Shown: positions 46,868 to 58,756, counted from the stretch's first letter. The stretch is 64,000 nt of DNA from Micromonospora echinospora (GCF_014203425.1 NZ_JACHJC010000001.1:558001-622000); one strand, 5' to 3'. Notes: a model not told the origin generated them from the letters alone. Program-made: numbers and translations.

Positions 46868-47368
46868 GTGAGCGACCCGATCGAGGAGGACCCCCTGGCG
46901 TTGGAGCAGCAGGTCTGCTTCGCGCTCTCCGTCGCCGCCCGCGGCGTGGTCGCCGTCTACCGTCCGCTGCTGGAGCCGATGGGGCTCACCCACCCGCAGT
47001 ACCTGGTCATGCTGGCGCTCTGGCAGCACGCGCCGCTGTCGGTCCGGGACCTGAGCCGGCTGCTCCAGCTCGACCCGGGCACGCTGTCACCGCTGCTGAA
47101 GCGGCTGGAGGCGGCCGGCTACGTGCGGCGGGAACGGGACGCCGCCGACGAGCGCAGCCTGGCCGTCACGCTCACCGCCGCCGGGCAGGCGCTCCGGGCA
47201 CAGGCCGAGCGGATTCCGCCGGCCATCGTGCAGCGGCTCGGCCTGCCGCCGGCCGACCTGCGGCACCTGCACACGGCGCTGACCGAGGTGATCGCAGCAG
47301 CCAACCGGGCCGCCGCTGTCGCCGCGGCGCCCGATCAGGGGGCGGGGCCCGGTCAGGCGTCGGCGTAG
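46868..47368 (+). CDS. OhrR-like MarR-family regulator
   Basis: 166 residues from GTG 46868. LEQQVCFALSVAARGVV matches the OhrR N-terminal helix, including the reactive Cys that senses organic hydroperoxides. RPLLEPMGLTHPQYLVML, LQLDPGTLSPLLKRLEAAGYV (recognition helix and wing) and RERDAADERSLAVTLT follow. OhrR usually represses ohr, but no ohr is present in the window, so the regulated genes are probably itself and the small divergent gene, or elsewhere. It ends convergently over the next gene by 16 bp. Confidence 0.85.
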   Translation: MSDPIEEDPLALEQQVCFALSVAARGVVAVYRPLLEPMGLTHPQYLVMLALWQHAPLSVRDLSRLLQLDPGTLSPLLKRLEAAGYVRRERDAADERSLAVTLTAAGQALRAQAERIPPAIVQRLGLPPADLRHLHTALTEVIAAANRAAAVAAAPDQGAGPGQASA

Positions 47369-47907
47369 ACAGCGAAGCCGCGCTCCGCGCAGCGCCGGTA
47401 GAAGGCCGCCAGCACGCTCAGCTCGGCGCAGGTGAAGTTCCACTGCGGCGGGTCGCCGCTCTCGTCCCGCAGCCGGTCCAGCCGGCTGTCCAGCCAGCGG
47501 AGCTGCTGCTCGGCGAGCCGCCCGTCGCCCAGCAGCGCGCGCAGCACCTCGCTCACCGACTCGAACGTGACCACCTCGCCGTACGGCCGGTGCCGGGCGA
47601 CGAACTTCTCCACGCCCTGGGCGATCCAGGAGCAGCCGTCCGGGTCGATCACCGGGTCCTCGTCCTCGGCCGAGTTCTCCGTGGCGTAGAGCACATTTTC
47701 CAGCCCGAGGATCAGGTCGACCAGTTCGGTGTATGCGGTCGCCCGTACCGTGCCGGTCTTCGCGATCAGTTCGGCGAGCGCGGCGGTCGGCGCGGAGATC
47801 CGGGGTACGTCCACGATCTCGCCGAAGTCCACGAACTCGGCCGGCGCGACCGGGTCGTAGAAGCGGCCGGTCCGCGGCCAGTGCACCGCGACGTTGTCCA
47901 GCCCCAT
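47353..47907 (-). CDS. Conserved hypothetical protein
   Basis: 184 residues, mixed alpha/beta in appearance and acidic. Notable stretches are FYDPVAPAEFVDFGEIVDVP near the N terminus and ESGDPPQWNFTCAELSVLAAFYRRCAERG near the C terminus. I recognise no domain. It ends by 16-bp overlap with the OhrR-like gene and faces the 546-bp gyrB leader. Confidence 0.65.
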   Translation of the reverse strand: MGLDNVAVHWPRTGRFYDPVAPAEFVDFGEIVDVPRISAPTAALAELIAKTGTVRATAYTELVDLILGLENVLYATENSAEDEDPVIDPDGCSWIAQGVEKFVARHRPYGEVVTFESVSEVLRALLGDGRLAEQQLRWLDSRLDRLRDESGDPPQWNFTCAELSVLAAFYRRCAERGFAVYADA

Positions 47908-50400
<2,493 letters not shown>

Positions 50401-50441
50401 CGGACGCGCCGGGCCGGCCGGAGATCCACCGGCCGGCCCGG

Positions 50442-50493
50442 AAGTCCACAGAGTTATCCACAGTCTGAACGCTTTCCACAGCCGTTATCCACA
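50442..50493. promoter_or_regulatory. Four DnaA-box-like sites between gyrB and gyrA
   Basis: AAGTCCACA (50442-50450), TTATCCACA (50454-50462), CTTTCCACA (50472-50480) and TTATCCACA (50485-50493) all share orientation; two are perfect. They lie 38 bp or more upstream of the gyrA GTG. Confidence 0.7.
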
Positions 50494-50530
50494 GCGAGAC
50501 CACGACTGAAGAGTCTGATAAGGGTTAACA

Positions 50531-53500
50531 GTGACCGATACTCCCGAGTCCACCCCGAACGAGCCGGAGACCCCGGAGACACTGGCCGCGGTCGTCCAGC
50601 ACGACCGGATCGAGCCGGTCGGCCTCGAGGTCGAGATGCAGCGCTCGTACCTCGACTACGCGATGAGCGTGATCGTCGGGCGGGCCCTGCCGGACGTCCG
50701 GGACGGGCTCAAGCCGGTCCACCGCAAGATCCTCTACGCCATGTTCGACTCCGGCTACCGGCCGGACCGCGGGTACGTGAAGTGCTCCCGCGTCGTCGGC
50801 GACGTGATGGGCCAGTTCCACCCGCACGGCGACTCGGCCATCTACGACGCGCTGGTTCGGATGGCGCAGCCGTGGTCGCTGCGCTACCCGCTGGTCGACG
50901 GCAACGGCAACTTCGGCTCCCCCGGTAACGATCCGGCCGCCGCCATGCGTTACTGCCTGACCGGCGATGCCCGCATCCGCACTGCCGAGGGTTCCGTCCG
51001 GATCGCCGACGTAGTGCCCGACGCTGCCCCGAGCAGCGAGACCGACGTCGACCTCAAGGTCCGTGACCGAAACGGCGACCTGGTCCGAGCCAGCAGGTTC
51101 TTCCATTCCGGCGAGCACCCCACGCTGCGGTTGCGCACCCGCGAGGGGTACGAGCTGACCGGCACCCACAACCACCCGGTGCTCTGCCTGGTGAACGTGG
51201 CCGGCGTGCCGACCCTGCTGTGGAAGCTGCTCGCCGAGATCGCCCCGGGCGACCGGGTGGTCCTCCAGCGCACCGTGCCGGACGAGATCGGCTACCCGAT
51301 GCTGGAGCACGTCGAGGCGGCCGTGCTTGCCGGCGCGTTCGTCTCCGAGGGCTGGGTGTCGGAGAACCGGGCGGGCTTCAACAATGTGGACCGGGAGTTC
51401 TTCGTCCGGGTCCTCACCGCCTACGACCTCGCGGTCGGCGGCCCTCGGTACGTCGCCGAGCGGGTCATCGCCTCCGGCAGCACGCTGCACGAGCTCGACG
51501 TACAGGATCTCACCGCGCTCCGGGCGAGCGTGCTCGGCGAGATGGTGGGCGCGCGGAGCGCCGACAAGTTCGTGCCGGAGTTCGTCTGGCGCGGACCGGC
51601 CGCGGTCAAGCGGGCCTTCCTCCAGGCGCTGTTCGAGGGCGACGGTTCGTCGTCGCTGCTGCCCCGCCACACGATCCAGGTCTCCTACTCGACCCGCAGC
51701 GAGCGGCTGGCCCGCGAGGTGCAGCAGCTGCTGCTGGAGTTCGGCGTGGTCAGCCGGCAGTGCCGGTACGAGGACGGCGAGATCAAGGTTGTCGTCACCA
51801 ACCGGCGGGACGCCCGGATCTTCGCCGCCCACGTCGGCTTCCTCGGCCGCAAGCAGGCCAAGCTGGAATCCGAGCTGGCCCAGGTTCCGGCGAGCAGCAC
51901 CGCGCTCTCCGGCGATCACGTGCCCTTCGTCGGCGACTTCGTCCGCGAGCACGGCGCGAGCCGCTGGACCGAGCGCGACTGGCTGCGCCGGCACAACGTG
52001 GACCGGATCGAGCGCTGGGAGCGGGACCGCGACGAGATCGCCGCCCGGATCACCGAGCCGGGCATCCTCGACGTGGTCGAGCCGCTGGTCGACGGGCGCT
52101 TCTACTACGCCCAGGTGACCGAGATCACCGACGCCGGTGTGCGGCCGGTCTACAGCATCCGGGTGGACACCGAGGACCACTCGTTCGTCTCCGACGGCTT
52201 CGTCAGCCACAACACGGAGTGCAAGCTCGACCCGCTGGCGATGGAGATGCTGCGGGACATCGACGAGGACACCGTCGACCTGCAGGACAACTACGACGGC
52301 CGGGCCAAGGAGCCCACCATCCTGCCGTCGCGGATCCCGAACCTGCTCGTCAACGGTTCCGAGGGCATCGCGGTCGGCATGGCCACCAAGATCCCGCCGC
52401 ACAACCTGCGGGAGATCGGCGCAGCGGTCCAGTGGTGCCTGGAGAACCCGGAGGCCGACGAGGCGACCACGCTGGAAGCCCTGCTGGAGATCGTCAAGGG
52501 CCCGGACTTCCCGACCCACGGCCTGATCGTCGGCCAGGCGGCCATCCAGGACGCGTACCGGACCGGGCGCGGCTCGATCCGAATGCGCGCCGTGGTCGAG
52601 GTGGAGGAAGACAAGCGGGGCCGGCCGGCGCTCGTGGTCAGCGAGCTGCCGTACCAGGTCAACCCGGACAACCTCGCCGAGCGCATCGCCGAGCTGATCA
52701 AGGAGGGCAAGCTCGCCGGCATCGCTGACATCCGCGACGAGTCCTCCGGGCGTACCGGCATGCGGATCGTGCTCGTCCTCAAGCGCGACGCGGTCGCCAA
52801 GGTCGTGCTGAACAACCTCTACAAGCACACCCAGCTCCAGGAGACGTTCGGCGCCAACATGCTGGCGCTCGTCGACGGTGTGCCGCGCACGCTCAACCTG
52901 GCCCAGTTCCTCCGCTACTACGTCGAGCACCAGATCGAGGTGATCCGGCGGCGGACCGCGTTCCGGCTGCGCAAGGCCGAGGAGCGGGCGCACATCCTGC
53001 GCGGTCTGTCCAAGGCGCTGGACGCGCTGGACGAGGTCATCGCCCTGATCCGGCGTTCGCCCACTGTGGAGGACGCCCGGCAGGGTCTGATCCGGCTGCT
53101 GGAGATCGACGAGGTCCAGGCGACGGCGATCCTGGACATGCAGCTGCGCCGGCTGGCCGCCCTGGAGCGGCAGCGCATCCTGGACGACCTGGCGAAGCTC
53201 GAACTGGAGATCGCCGACCTCAAGGACATTCTGGCCAAGCCGGAGCGGCAGCGGCGGATCGTCTCGGAGGAGCTGGGCGAGATCGTCGCGAAGTGGGGCG
53301 ACGACCGGCGTACGAAGATCGTCCCGTTCGACGGCGAGGTCTCGATGGAGGACCTCATCGCCCGCGAGGACGTGGTCGTGACGATCACCCGCACCGGGTA
53401 CGCAAAGCGGACGAAGGTCGACCTCTACCGGTCGCAGCGGCGCGGCGGCAAGGGCGTCAGCGGGGCGACGCTCCGCCAGGACGACATTGTCAGCCACTTC

Positions 53501-54310
53501 TTCGTATGCTCTACCCACGACTGGATCCTGTTCTTCACGAACAAGGGCCGGGTCTACCGGGCGAAGGCGTACGAGCTTCCCGAGGCCAGTAGGGTGGCCA
53601 AGGGCCAGCACGTGGCCAACCTGCTCGCGTTCCAGCCCGACGAGCAGATCGCGCAGATCATTGAAATCCCGAACTACCAGGTGGCGCCCTACCTGGTACT
53701 GGCCACGAAGAACGGCCTGGTGAAGAAGACGCGGCTTGAGGAGTTCGACTCCAACCGTTCCGGTGGCATCATCGCGATCAACCTGCGCGATGAGGACGAG
53801 CTGGTCGGTGCGGTCCTTGCCGCTCCAGACGACGACCTGTTGCTGGTGTCGAAGAACGCCCAGGCGATCCGCTTCAACGCCACCGACGAGGCGCTGCGTC
53901 CGATGGGTCGCGCCACCTCCGGCGTGATCGGCATGCGCTTCAGCGGCGAGGACGAGTTGCTCGCCATCGAGGTGGTCCGGGAGGGTCTGGACGTCCTGGT
54001 CGCGACGAACGGGGGTTACGCGAAACGTACCCCGATCGAGGAATACCCGGTCCAGGGCCGGGGAGGTAAGGGCGTGCTGACCGCGAAGATCACCGAGCGA
54101 CGCGGTGGCCTGGTCGGCGCGGTCGTGATCGATCCGGAGGACGAGCTGTTCGCCATCACGAGCAACGGCGGCGTCATTCGGACTCCGGTGAAGCCTGTAC
54201 GCCGTACGCGTGACCGGAACACAATGGGGGTCAAGCTGATGGACCTCCCGGACGGCGTGACTATCGTGGCGATTGCTCGCAATGCCGACGAGCCTGACGA
54301 ACAGGACTAG
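50531..54310 (+). CDS. gyrA: DNA gyrase subunit A with in-frame intein
   Basis: 1259 codons from GTG 50531. The N-extein (141 residues) holds [17 protein letters not shown] and ends in AAAMRY, the catalytic tyrosine Y141. After intein removal (residues 142-561) the C-extein resumes [15 protein letters not shown]. The C-terminal beta-propeller blades include [20 protein letters not shown] (the GyrA box-like element), with further RGGKG. Mature GyrA would be 839 residues, the normal length. It is gyrase's breakage-reunion subunit. A 1693-residue open frame on the opposite strand is a coding shadow. Confidence 0.97.
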   Translation: MTDTPESTPNEPETPETLAAVVQHDRIEPVGLEVEMQRSYLDYAMSVIVGRALPDVRDGLKPVHRKILYAMFDSGYRPDRGYVKCSRVVGDVMGQFHPHGDSAIYDALVRMAQPWSLRYPLVDGNGNFGSPGNDPAAAMRYCLTGDARIRTAEGSVRIADVVPDAAPSSETDVDLKVRDRNGDLVRASRFFHSGEHPTLRLRTREGYELTGTHNHPVLCLVNVAGVPTLLWKLLAEIAPGDRVVLQRTVPDEIGYPMLEHVEAAVLAGAFVSEGWVSENRAGFNNVDREFFVRVLTAYDLAVGGPRYVAERVIASGSTLHELDVQDLTALRASVLGEMVGARSADKFVPEFVWRGPAAVKRAFLQALFEGDGSSSLLPRHTIQVSYSTRSERLAREVQQLLLEFGVVSRQCRYEDGEIKVVVTNRRDARIFAAHVGFLGRKQAKLESELAQVPASSTALSGDHVPFVGDFVREHGASRWTERDWLRRHNVDRIERWERDRDEIAARITEPGILDVVEPLVDGRFYYAQVTEITDAGVRPVYSIRVDTEDHSFVSDGFVSHNTECKLDPLAMEMLRDIDEDTVDLQDNYDGRAKEPTILPSRIPNLLVNGSEGIAVGMATKIPPHNLREIGAAVQWCLENPEADEATTLEALLEIVKGPDFPTHGLIVGQAAIQDAYRTGRGSIRMRAVVEVEEDKRGRPALVVSELPYQVNPDNLAERIAELIKEGKLAGIADIRDESSGRTGMRIVLVLKRDAVAKVVLNNLYKHTQLQETFGANMLALVDGVPRTLNLAQFLRYYVEHQIEVIRRRTAFRLRKAEERAHILRGLSKALDALDEVIALIRRSPTVEDARQGLIRLLEIDEVQATAILDMQLRRLAALERQRILDDLAKLELEIADLKDILAKPERQRRIVSEELGEIVAKWGDDRRTKIVPFDGEVSMEDLIAREDVVVTITRTGYAKRTKVDLYRSQRRGGKGVSGATLRQDDIVSHFFVCSTHDWILFFTNKGRVYRAKAYELPEASRVAKGQHVANLLAFQPDEQIAQIIEIPNYQVAPYLVLATKNGLVKKTRLEEFDSNRSGGIIAINLRDEDELVGAVLAAPDDDLLLVSKNAQAIRFNATDEALRPMGRATSGVIGMRFSGEDELLAIEVVREGLDVLVATNGGYAKRTPIEEYPVQGRGGKGVLTAKITERRGGLVGAVVIDPEDELFAITSNGGVIRTPVKPVRRTRDRNTMGVKLMDLPDGVTIVAIARNADEPDEQD
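50954..52213 (+). other. GyrA intein (420 residues) with LAGLIDADG-type endonuclease
   Basis: Residues C142 to N561 of gyrA. Splice block A begins CLTGDARI, block B is TGTHNHP (T212, H215), and the C terminus reads [22 protein letters not shown], ending His-Asn, followed by a Thr as first C-extein residue. Two LAGLIDADG-like motifs are LAGAFVSEG (266-274) and LQALFEGDG (364-372), each with an acidic residue, so the homing endonuclease may be active. Both the insertion point right after the catalytic tyrosine and the length match mycobacterial GyrA inteins. Confidence 0.95.
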
Positions 54311-54313
54311 TTG

Positions 54314-55246
54314 ATGACGGAGACACAGGCGAAGTCGGGGAACAAGGGGACCTCGGCCACTCCGGTCGAGGAGGAGGCCGCGCAGGGCGGTACACCAGCG
54401 ACCGGCCGCGCGGCAGTGGGCCGGGCCACGGTTCCCGCCGACGCGCCTGCCCCGAAGTTCACCCGGGCCCCCGGCATGACGCCGCCTCCGGACAAGCCGT
54501 CCGAGGACTCGGGTTCCCGGGACTCGGCCGAGACCAAGGTCGACGCCCCGACGTCGGCCAACGGTCTGGCCGCTCCGGCCGCCAAGCCCGCGAACGCCAC
54601 GAGCGCACAGCCGATGAAGACGCCGTCGGCGGCCGCAGGCCGGGCCTCCACCGGGACGACCGGCACGCAGCCGCGCATCGGCGGCGGCCTGGGCACCGCG
54701 CCGAAGGCATCGCCCGACGGCGCTCGCCCGACCACCGCCGGCGCCACCGGCCAATCCCGGCCCGCGAACGGCGGGGGCCTGCCACCGGGCATCAGCGGCG
54801 CGGCGGCTGTCGGCGCCGCGCGCGTGGGTGAGGCGGTACGCGCCGCGCGTACCTCGGTCAGCTCGGCCGCGTCCCGCGGGCCGCGACGGGCCCGGCTGAA
54901 CCTGAAGCGGATCGACCCCTGGTCCGTGATGAAGTTCGCGTTCGCGGTCTCCGTGGTGCTCTTCATCGTGGTCGTCGTGGCGACCTCGGTGCTCTACCTC
55001 GCGCTGGACGCGATGGGCGTGTTCAAGAGCGTCAACGACAGCCTGACCGACCTGGTGAACGCCGGCGGCGGCCAGGGCGGCGGCGGCTTCCGGATCACCG
55101 CCAAGGGCGTGATCCTGACGTCGGCGCTGATCGGCCTGGTCAATGTCGTGCTGTTCACCGCGCTGGCCACGCTCAGCGCGTTCGTCTACAACGTCTGTGC
55201 CGATCTGGTCGGCGGGATCGAGCTGACGCTCGCCGAGCGGGACTGA
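54314..55246 (+). CDS. DUF3566 transmembrane protein
   Basis: 310 residues from ATG 54314 (an in-frame TTG precedes it). Residues 1-190 are low-complexity, rich in Ala, Thr, Pro and Gly and probably cytoplasmic. Then RLNLKRIDPWSVMKFAFAVSVVLFIVVVVATSVLY begins the DUF3566 domain with two membrane helices; GFRITAKGVILTSALIGLVNVVLFTALATLSAFVYN is the second half. The family is actinobacterial, and the mycobacterial member follows gyrA (Rv0007). The role is unknown. A terminator follows. Confidence 0.9.
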   Translation: MTETQAKSGNKGTSATPVEEEAAQGGTPATGRAAVGRATVPADAPAPKFTRAPGMTPPPDKPSEDSGSRDSAETKVDAPTSANGLAAPAAKPANATSAQPMKTPSAAAGRASTGTTGTQPRIGGGLGTAPKASPDGARPTTAGATGQSRPANGGGLPPGISGAAAVGAARVGEAVRAARTSVSSAASRGPRRARLNLKRIDPWSVMKFAFAVSVVLFIVVVVATSVLYLALDAMGVFKSVNDSLTDLVNAGGGQGGGGFRITAKGVILTSALIGLVNVVLFTALATLSAFVYNVCADLVGGIELTLAERD

Positions 55247-55252
55247 TCCACT

Positions 55253-55292
55253 CGACGCCGGGGTGCCGCGTAAAGCGGTCGCCCCGGCGTCG
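55253..55292 (+). terminator. Hairpin after the DUF3566 gene
   Basis: CGACGCCGGGG (55253-55263) pairs with CCCCGGCGTCG (55282-55292). There is no clean T-tract afterwards. Confidence 0.65.
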
Positions 55293-55390
55293 TGCGTCCG
55301 GGTAGGTTCGAGGTGGCGAGGGTGCTTCCGCCACGGACCCCCGATTTGGGCGCGGTGGAGGCGATGGGTTAACCTTGCTCGTCGCCACGC

Positions 55391-55464
55391 GGGGCTATAG
55401 CTCAGTCGGTTAGAGCGCAGAGCTGATAACTCTGAGGTCGCTGGTTCGATTCCAGCTAGCCCCA
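55391..55464 (+). tRNA. ileT: tRNA-Ile (GAT)
   Basis: A 74-nt cloverleaf. The acceptor GGGGCTA pairs with TAGCCCC, the D-arm is AGCTCAGTCGGTTAGAGC, the anticodon stem flanks GAT, and the T-arm reads CTGGTTCGATTCCAG. CCA is not encoded. Confidence 0.95.
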
Positions 55465-55507
55465 CCGCATATCGTCCGACGGCAGTCGAGCACGAGGGGT
55501 CAAGCAC

Positions 55508-55636
55508 ATGTTCAAGAAGCTCCTGATCCTGGCCGGCATCGTCGGTGTGGCAGCCGTCGTGGCCAAGAAGGTCAAGGCCTCGAACGACGAGCGCGCCCTG
55601 TGGCACGAGGCGACCACCGCGCCCGACCTGCGCTGA
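55508..55636 (+). CDS. DLW-39-family small protein
   Basis: 42 residues, ATG 55508 with CGAGGGG upstream. A hydrophobic membrane helix (KLLILAGIVGVAAVVA) is followed by a short polar tail, ERALWHEATTAPDLR. It matches the actinobacterial DLW-39 family in length and tail, which lies between tRNA-Ile and tRNA-Ala near gyrA. Function unknown. It is too short to be listed by size-based gene finders. Confidence 0.85.
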   Translation: MFKKLLILAGIVGVAAVVAKKVKASNDERALWHEATTAPDLR

Positions 55637-55646
55637 GCGCCGACAC

Positions 55647-55722
55647 GGGGCCCTAGCTCAACTGGCAGAGCACTGCCTTTGCAAGGCAGGGGTTAGGGGT
55701 TCGAGTCCCCTGGGCTCCACCA
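55647..55722 (+). tRNA. alaT: tRNA-Ala (TGC)
   Basis: A 76-nt cloverleaf with the 3' CCA encoded at 55720-55722. The acceptor GGGGCCC pairs with GGGCTCC through G-U pairs, the anticodon TGC lies in CTTTGCAA, and the T-arm is AGGGGTTCGAGTCCCCT. Confidence 0.95.
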
Positions 55723-55779
55723 GAACTTTCCTTGGTTGATCTCGGGTCCGAGTACAGCCATGCCGACTATGAACACGCC

Positions 55780-56394
55780 TCAGGCCGGGAACGGACGGTT
55801 GGTGCGTGCGTCGGTGAGGACGGCGGTCCACCAGGCCAGCTCAGCCAGCGCACTGGACAGCGCCTTGTTCGTGCCGTCGGCGGGTGAGAAGCGGTTGCCG
55901 TCGTCCAGGGCCTCCCACGGGGCAGCCAGTCCGAGGCAGCGTCGCGTGGTGACCATGTTCAGTTCGGCCAGTACGCCGCGCAGGTGTTCGATCGCCGCGT
56001 ACCCGCCCTGGACTCCGTAGGCGACGACGGTGGCGGGCTTGAGCATCCAGGCGACGTAGTGCCAGTCGATCAGCCGCTTCAGCGATGCAGGGTAGGAGTG
56101 GTTGTACTCCGGGGTGACGAACACGAACGCATCGGCGGCATCGATCCGGTCGGCAACCTCGGTCTTCGGGCCGCCGCCGGGAGAAAGCTGGGCGTCGTCG
56201 GGCAACGTGATCTCGGCGAGGTCGATCAGGTCGACGTGCACGCCGCTGCTCTGCTGGAGCGCGGCGACGACCCATTCTGCGACGGTCGGGCTCATCCGCC
56301 CGTCGCGAAGGCTTGAGGCGATCACCGCGATTCGCGTCGTGGCCGGCGCGGCGGTGGTGGAGTGGCGATTCGCGTGTGCTGTCGGAGCGGTCAT
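55780..56394 (-). CDS. NADPH-dependent FMN reductase-like flavoprotein
   Basis: 204 residues from ATG 56394. The flavodoxin-like fold shows TRIAVIASSLRDGRMS, VFVTPEYNHSYPASLKRLIDW and VVAYGVQGGYAAIEHLRGVLAEL, typical of the SsuE/ArsH-like FMN reductase group. The substrate is unknown. It is divergent from the MerR gene, and an operator half-matched to that of the esterase gene lies between them. Confidence 0.85.
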   Translation of the reverse strand: MTAPTAHANRHSTTAAPATTRIAVIASSLRDGRMSPTVAEWVVAALQQSSGVHVDLIDLAEITLPDDAQLSPGGGPKTEVADRIDAADAFVFVTPEYNHSYPASLKRLIDWHYVAWMLKPATVVAYGVQGGYAAIEHLRGVLAELNMVTTRRCLGLAAPWEALDDGNRFSPADGTNKALSSALAELAWWTAVLTDARTNRPFPA

Positions 56395-56410
56395 GTCCAC
56401 CACGCTGCGG

Positions 56411-56428
56411 GTTGAACATATGTTGAAG
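56411..56428. promoter_or_regulatory. MerR-type operator, imperfect copy
   Basis: GTTGAACATATGTTGAAG matches the perfect palindrome at 56918 except at two positions on the left arm. It lies between the divergent FMN-reductase and MerR genes. Confidence 0.65.
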
Positions 56429-56489
56429 TCAAGCCGGATCGACGCGCATCGTCGGGGGAAGCAACCCCTCGTGGGCGTACGGTGAGGAC

Positions 56490-56876
56490 ATGACGCTCAC
56501 GAGCCCGCGCCTGGCATACGCCACCGTCAGCGATGTCGCCGCCGACAGTGGAGTGGCGCCCTCGGCGGTGCGGTTCTACGAGAAGCACGGCGTGATCAAC
56601 GCGGTGCGGACGGCGGGCAACCAGCGCCGGTTCGACGAGTCCGCTGCCTGCCGCATCCATGTCGCCAAGCTCGCCCAGCGGGTCGGGTTGACGGTGCGCG
56701 AGATCGCCGAACTGTTCTCCGCGCTTCCCGCCGACCCGGGACCCGAGGATTGGGGCCGGGTCGCCGAGCGCATCGTCACCGAGGCCGAGCAGCGCGTGGC
56801 CGACCTGAAGGCCCGGCTCGAACTGCTCGGTTCGGGCGCCAGGCTCTGCGAGCTGGGGGCGGCACTGGACTCCTGA
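56490..56876 (+). CDS. MerR-family transcriptional regulator
   Basis: 128 residues. The N-terminal winged helix shows VSDVAADSGVAPSAVRFYEKHGVI and RTAGNQRRFDESAACRIHVAKLAQ. A dimerising coiled coil follows (EAEQRVADLKARLELL). It lacks the SoxR Cys cluster; there is one Cys near the C terminus (ARLCELGA), so a thiol or small-molecule signal is possible. The two nearby operators make it the likely regulator of the genes on both sides. Confidence 0.88.
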   Translation: MTLTSPRLAYATVSDVAADSGVAPSAVRFYEKHGVINAVRTAGNQRRFDESAACRIHVAKLAQRVGLTVREIAELFSALPADPGPEDWGRVAERIVTEAEQRVADLKARLELLGSGARLCELGAALDS

Positions 56877-56917
56877 CGCCGCCGGCAGGCGGCGATGCGA
56901 TCCGATTCCGCCCTTGA

Positions 56918-56935
56918 CTTCAACATATGTTGAAG
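56918..56935. promoter_or_regulatory. MerR-type operator, perfect 18-bp palindrome
   Basis: CTTCAACATATGTTGAAG is an exact palindrome. A TTGACT at 56914-56919 overlaps its left edge as a candidate -35. It is 16 bp before the esterase start. Confidence 0.8.
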
Positions 56936-56950
56936 GCCGAGGCTGCCGGT

Positions 56951-58111
56951 ATGAACAATCGACCAGCGGCCGCACCGGACCCGTCCCACGCCCTCGCCGA
57001 GTGGCTCGCCACAACTCCGGCCGGCCTGCGACCGGACCTGATCGCCGATGCCGCCGCCGAGGCGGCGATCGTGGGTCTCGGCGTGAGCACCCGCGAGGCG
57101 CACGAGGTGCTCGACTTCGTCACCGACACCACCTGGCTCCTGGTCGAGCGCGGGTTCACGACTGTCGCCGTGCTGGACAACCAGCGCGTTGCCGACCTCT
57201 ACGACAGGTACGTGTCCGGTCAGGACGTCGACATCGACCACGCGCTCGCCCAGGCGTGGGGGCCGTGGCAGGTCGGCGAGATGCGCGATGCGCTGATCTG
57301 GTTGCGTGAGCACAACCGGGCCCGGGCCGCAGCGCCGGTCCGGATCATCGGCGTCGCCGGCTCACGTGTCCTGTCCGCGGATTACCCCCGCATCGTTGAC
57401 CTGCTCGCGGGCATCGACGGGAGCACCGCCGCGAGAGTCGAAGCGCTCCTCGACGTCATCCGTGTCGCCCACAGCAGCGGCGAACACGTGCTGCGCGCCC
57501 GGGGCACCCACCCGGGCACCCCGTTCGTGGAACTGGCACGCGCCGCCCGGGCCCACGCGGCCGAACTGCCGCCCGGCGACGGGCGGGACGCCGCGCTGGA
57601 ACTCCTCGACGCCGTGGTCGACTTCCACGCACGCGCGATCGGCGTCGGACACGACATGGTCCGGGAGGAACACGCCGCCGCCGGTCGGCTTCTGGACCAC
57701 CACCGCCGCACCGGGGATCGGATCGTGCTGTGGGAGGGCAGCACCCACGTCGCCGCGCATCCCAGTGCCATGCTCGGCTCCCGCCTGCGAGCCGAGTTGG
57801 GAGATCGGTACGTCGCCGTGCACATCGCCGTCGGCAGCGGCCAGATCGCGAGGGCCACCATCCCCGAACCACGCCCGGACTCCATCGAGGCCCAACTCGC
57901 CGGCGCCCACGGCGAGCGCACCCTCGACCTGCGTACGCCGTCGTCGGCCGTGACCGCAGGGGAGCTGGACCGTTCCTGGCCCACCCGGATCATCTCCGGC
58001 CTGTACGACCCCGCCGAGGACGCCGAGCACTACGTCGAGCTGCCGTCGCTCCGCCAGAGCTTCGACGCGCTGGTCTACATCCCCGCTATCACTCCCGCTC
58101 GGCCGGCGTGA
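56951..58111 (+). CDS. Erythromycin-esterase-like protein with degenerate first motif
   Basis: 386 residues from ATG 56951 (GAGG upstream); an earlier in-frame ATG at 56927 lies inside the operator. The fold of the erythromycin esterase family is suggested by IVGLGVSTREAHE, VRIIGVAG, VDFHARAIG and IVLWEGSTHVAA. In active esterases the first element is GE-x-x-HG; here it reads GVSTREAHE, so the usual Glu-His is not preserved. The second His-containing element is present. It may therefore act on another substrate. Probably MerR-controlled. Confidence 0.75.
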   Translation: MNNRPAAAPDPSHALAEWLATTPAGLRPDLIADAAAEAAIVGLGVSTREAHEVLDFVTDTTWLLVERGFTTVAVLDNQRVADLYDRYVSGQDVDIDHALAQAWGPWQVGEMRDALIWLREHNRARAAAPVRIIGVAGSRVLSADYPRIVDLLAGIDGSTAARVEALLDVIRVAHSSGEHVLRARGTHPGTPFVELARAARAHAAELPPGDGRDAALELLDAVVDFHARAIGVGHDMVREEHAAAGRLLDHHRRTGDRIVLWEGSTHVAAHPSAMLGSRLRAELGDRYVAVHIAVGSGQIARATIPEPRPDSIEAQLAGAHGERTLDLRTPSSAVTAGELDRSWPTRIISGLYDPAEDAEHYVELPSLRQSFDALVYIPAITPARPA

Positions 58112-58116
58112 CGCGC

Positions 58117-58680
58117 TCAGCGCCTCGTCTCGTACCTGCTCAGGGTTACGCCGCCGGAAAACGTCCGCGCCTCCACCAGGTTCAGCTTCGACCAGCCGTC
58201 CAGCGCACCGAAGAACGGTTTGCCGTCGCCCACGAGGACCGGATGGGTGACGATCTCGTACTCGTCGATCAGCCCGGCCCGCATGGCCGCCCTCGCGAGC
58301 GTTGCGCCACCGACCCTCATCGGCCCGCCGTCCTCGGCCTTGAGCCGGGTGATCTCGGCGATCGCGTCGCCGGTGAACAGGCGGGCGTTCCAGTCGACCT
58401 TGTCGATGGTGGAGGAGAACACCACTTTCGGCGTGTCCCGCCAGTTCCGGGCGAACTCGATCTGCGCCGGGGTGGCACCCGGCTGCTGGTCGCCGGTCGG
58501 CCAGTAGGCGCTCATGTTCTCCCACAGGCGGCGTCCGTACAGGAACAGGCTGATCGCCCGCTCCTGATCGAGCCACCACTGGAACAGTTCGTCGCTCGAT
58601 TCGCCCCAGCCGATGTCGTCGCCGGGCGCGGACACGTAGCCGTCCACTGTCAGGTTCATGCCGTAGATCAGTTTCCGCAC
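58117..58680 (-). CDS. RibD C-terminal / dihydrofolate-reductase-like protein
   Basis: 187 residues from GTG 58680 with GGAGG eight bases upstream. RKLIYGMNLTVDGYVS, LFLYGRRLWENM, PKVVFSSTIDKVDWNARL and IDEYEIVTHPVLVGDGKPFF are typical of the COG0262 family of NADPH reductases. No function can be given. It is convergent with the esterase-like gene. Confidence 0.85.
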   Translation of the reverse strand: MRKLIYGMNLTVDGYVSAPGDDIGWGESSDELFQWWLDQERAISLFLYGRRLWENMSAYWPTGDQQPGATPAQIEFARNWRDTPKVVFSSTIDKVDWNARLFTGDAIAEITRLKAEDGGPMRVGGATLARAAMRAGLIDEYEIVTHPVLVGDGKPFFGALDGWSKLNLVEARTFSGGVTLSRYETRR

Positions 58681-58756
58681 TGCGCATGCCTCCGTCGGTC
58701 GGTCCCGCAACACCAGACCAGCCGGGCGACGGGAACTGATCGGTGCACACCGTAGG

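Noticed and set aside
50525..55606. A 1693-codon open frame on the minus strand covering gyrA and its neighbours
   Set aside because: It runs antisense through gyrA, the intein, the DUF3566 gene and tRNA-Ile. GC-rich third-position bias produces such shadows, and the translation shows no recognisable domain.
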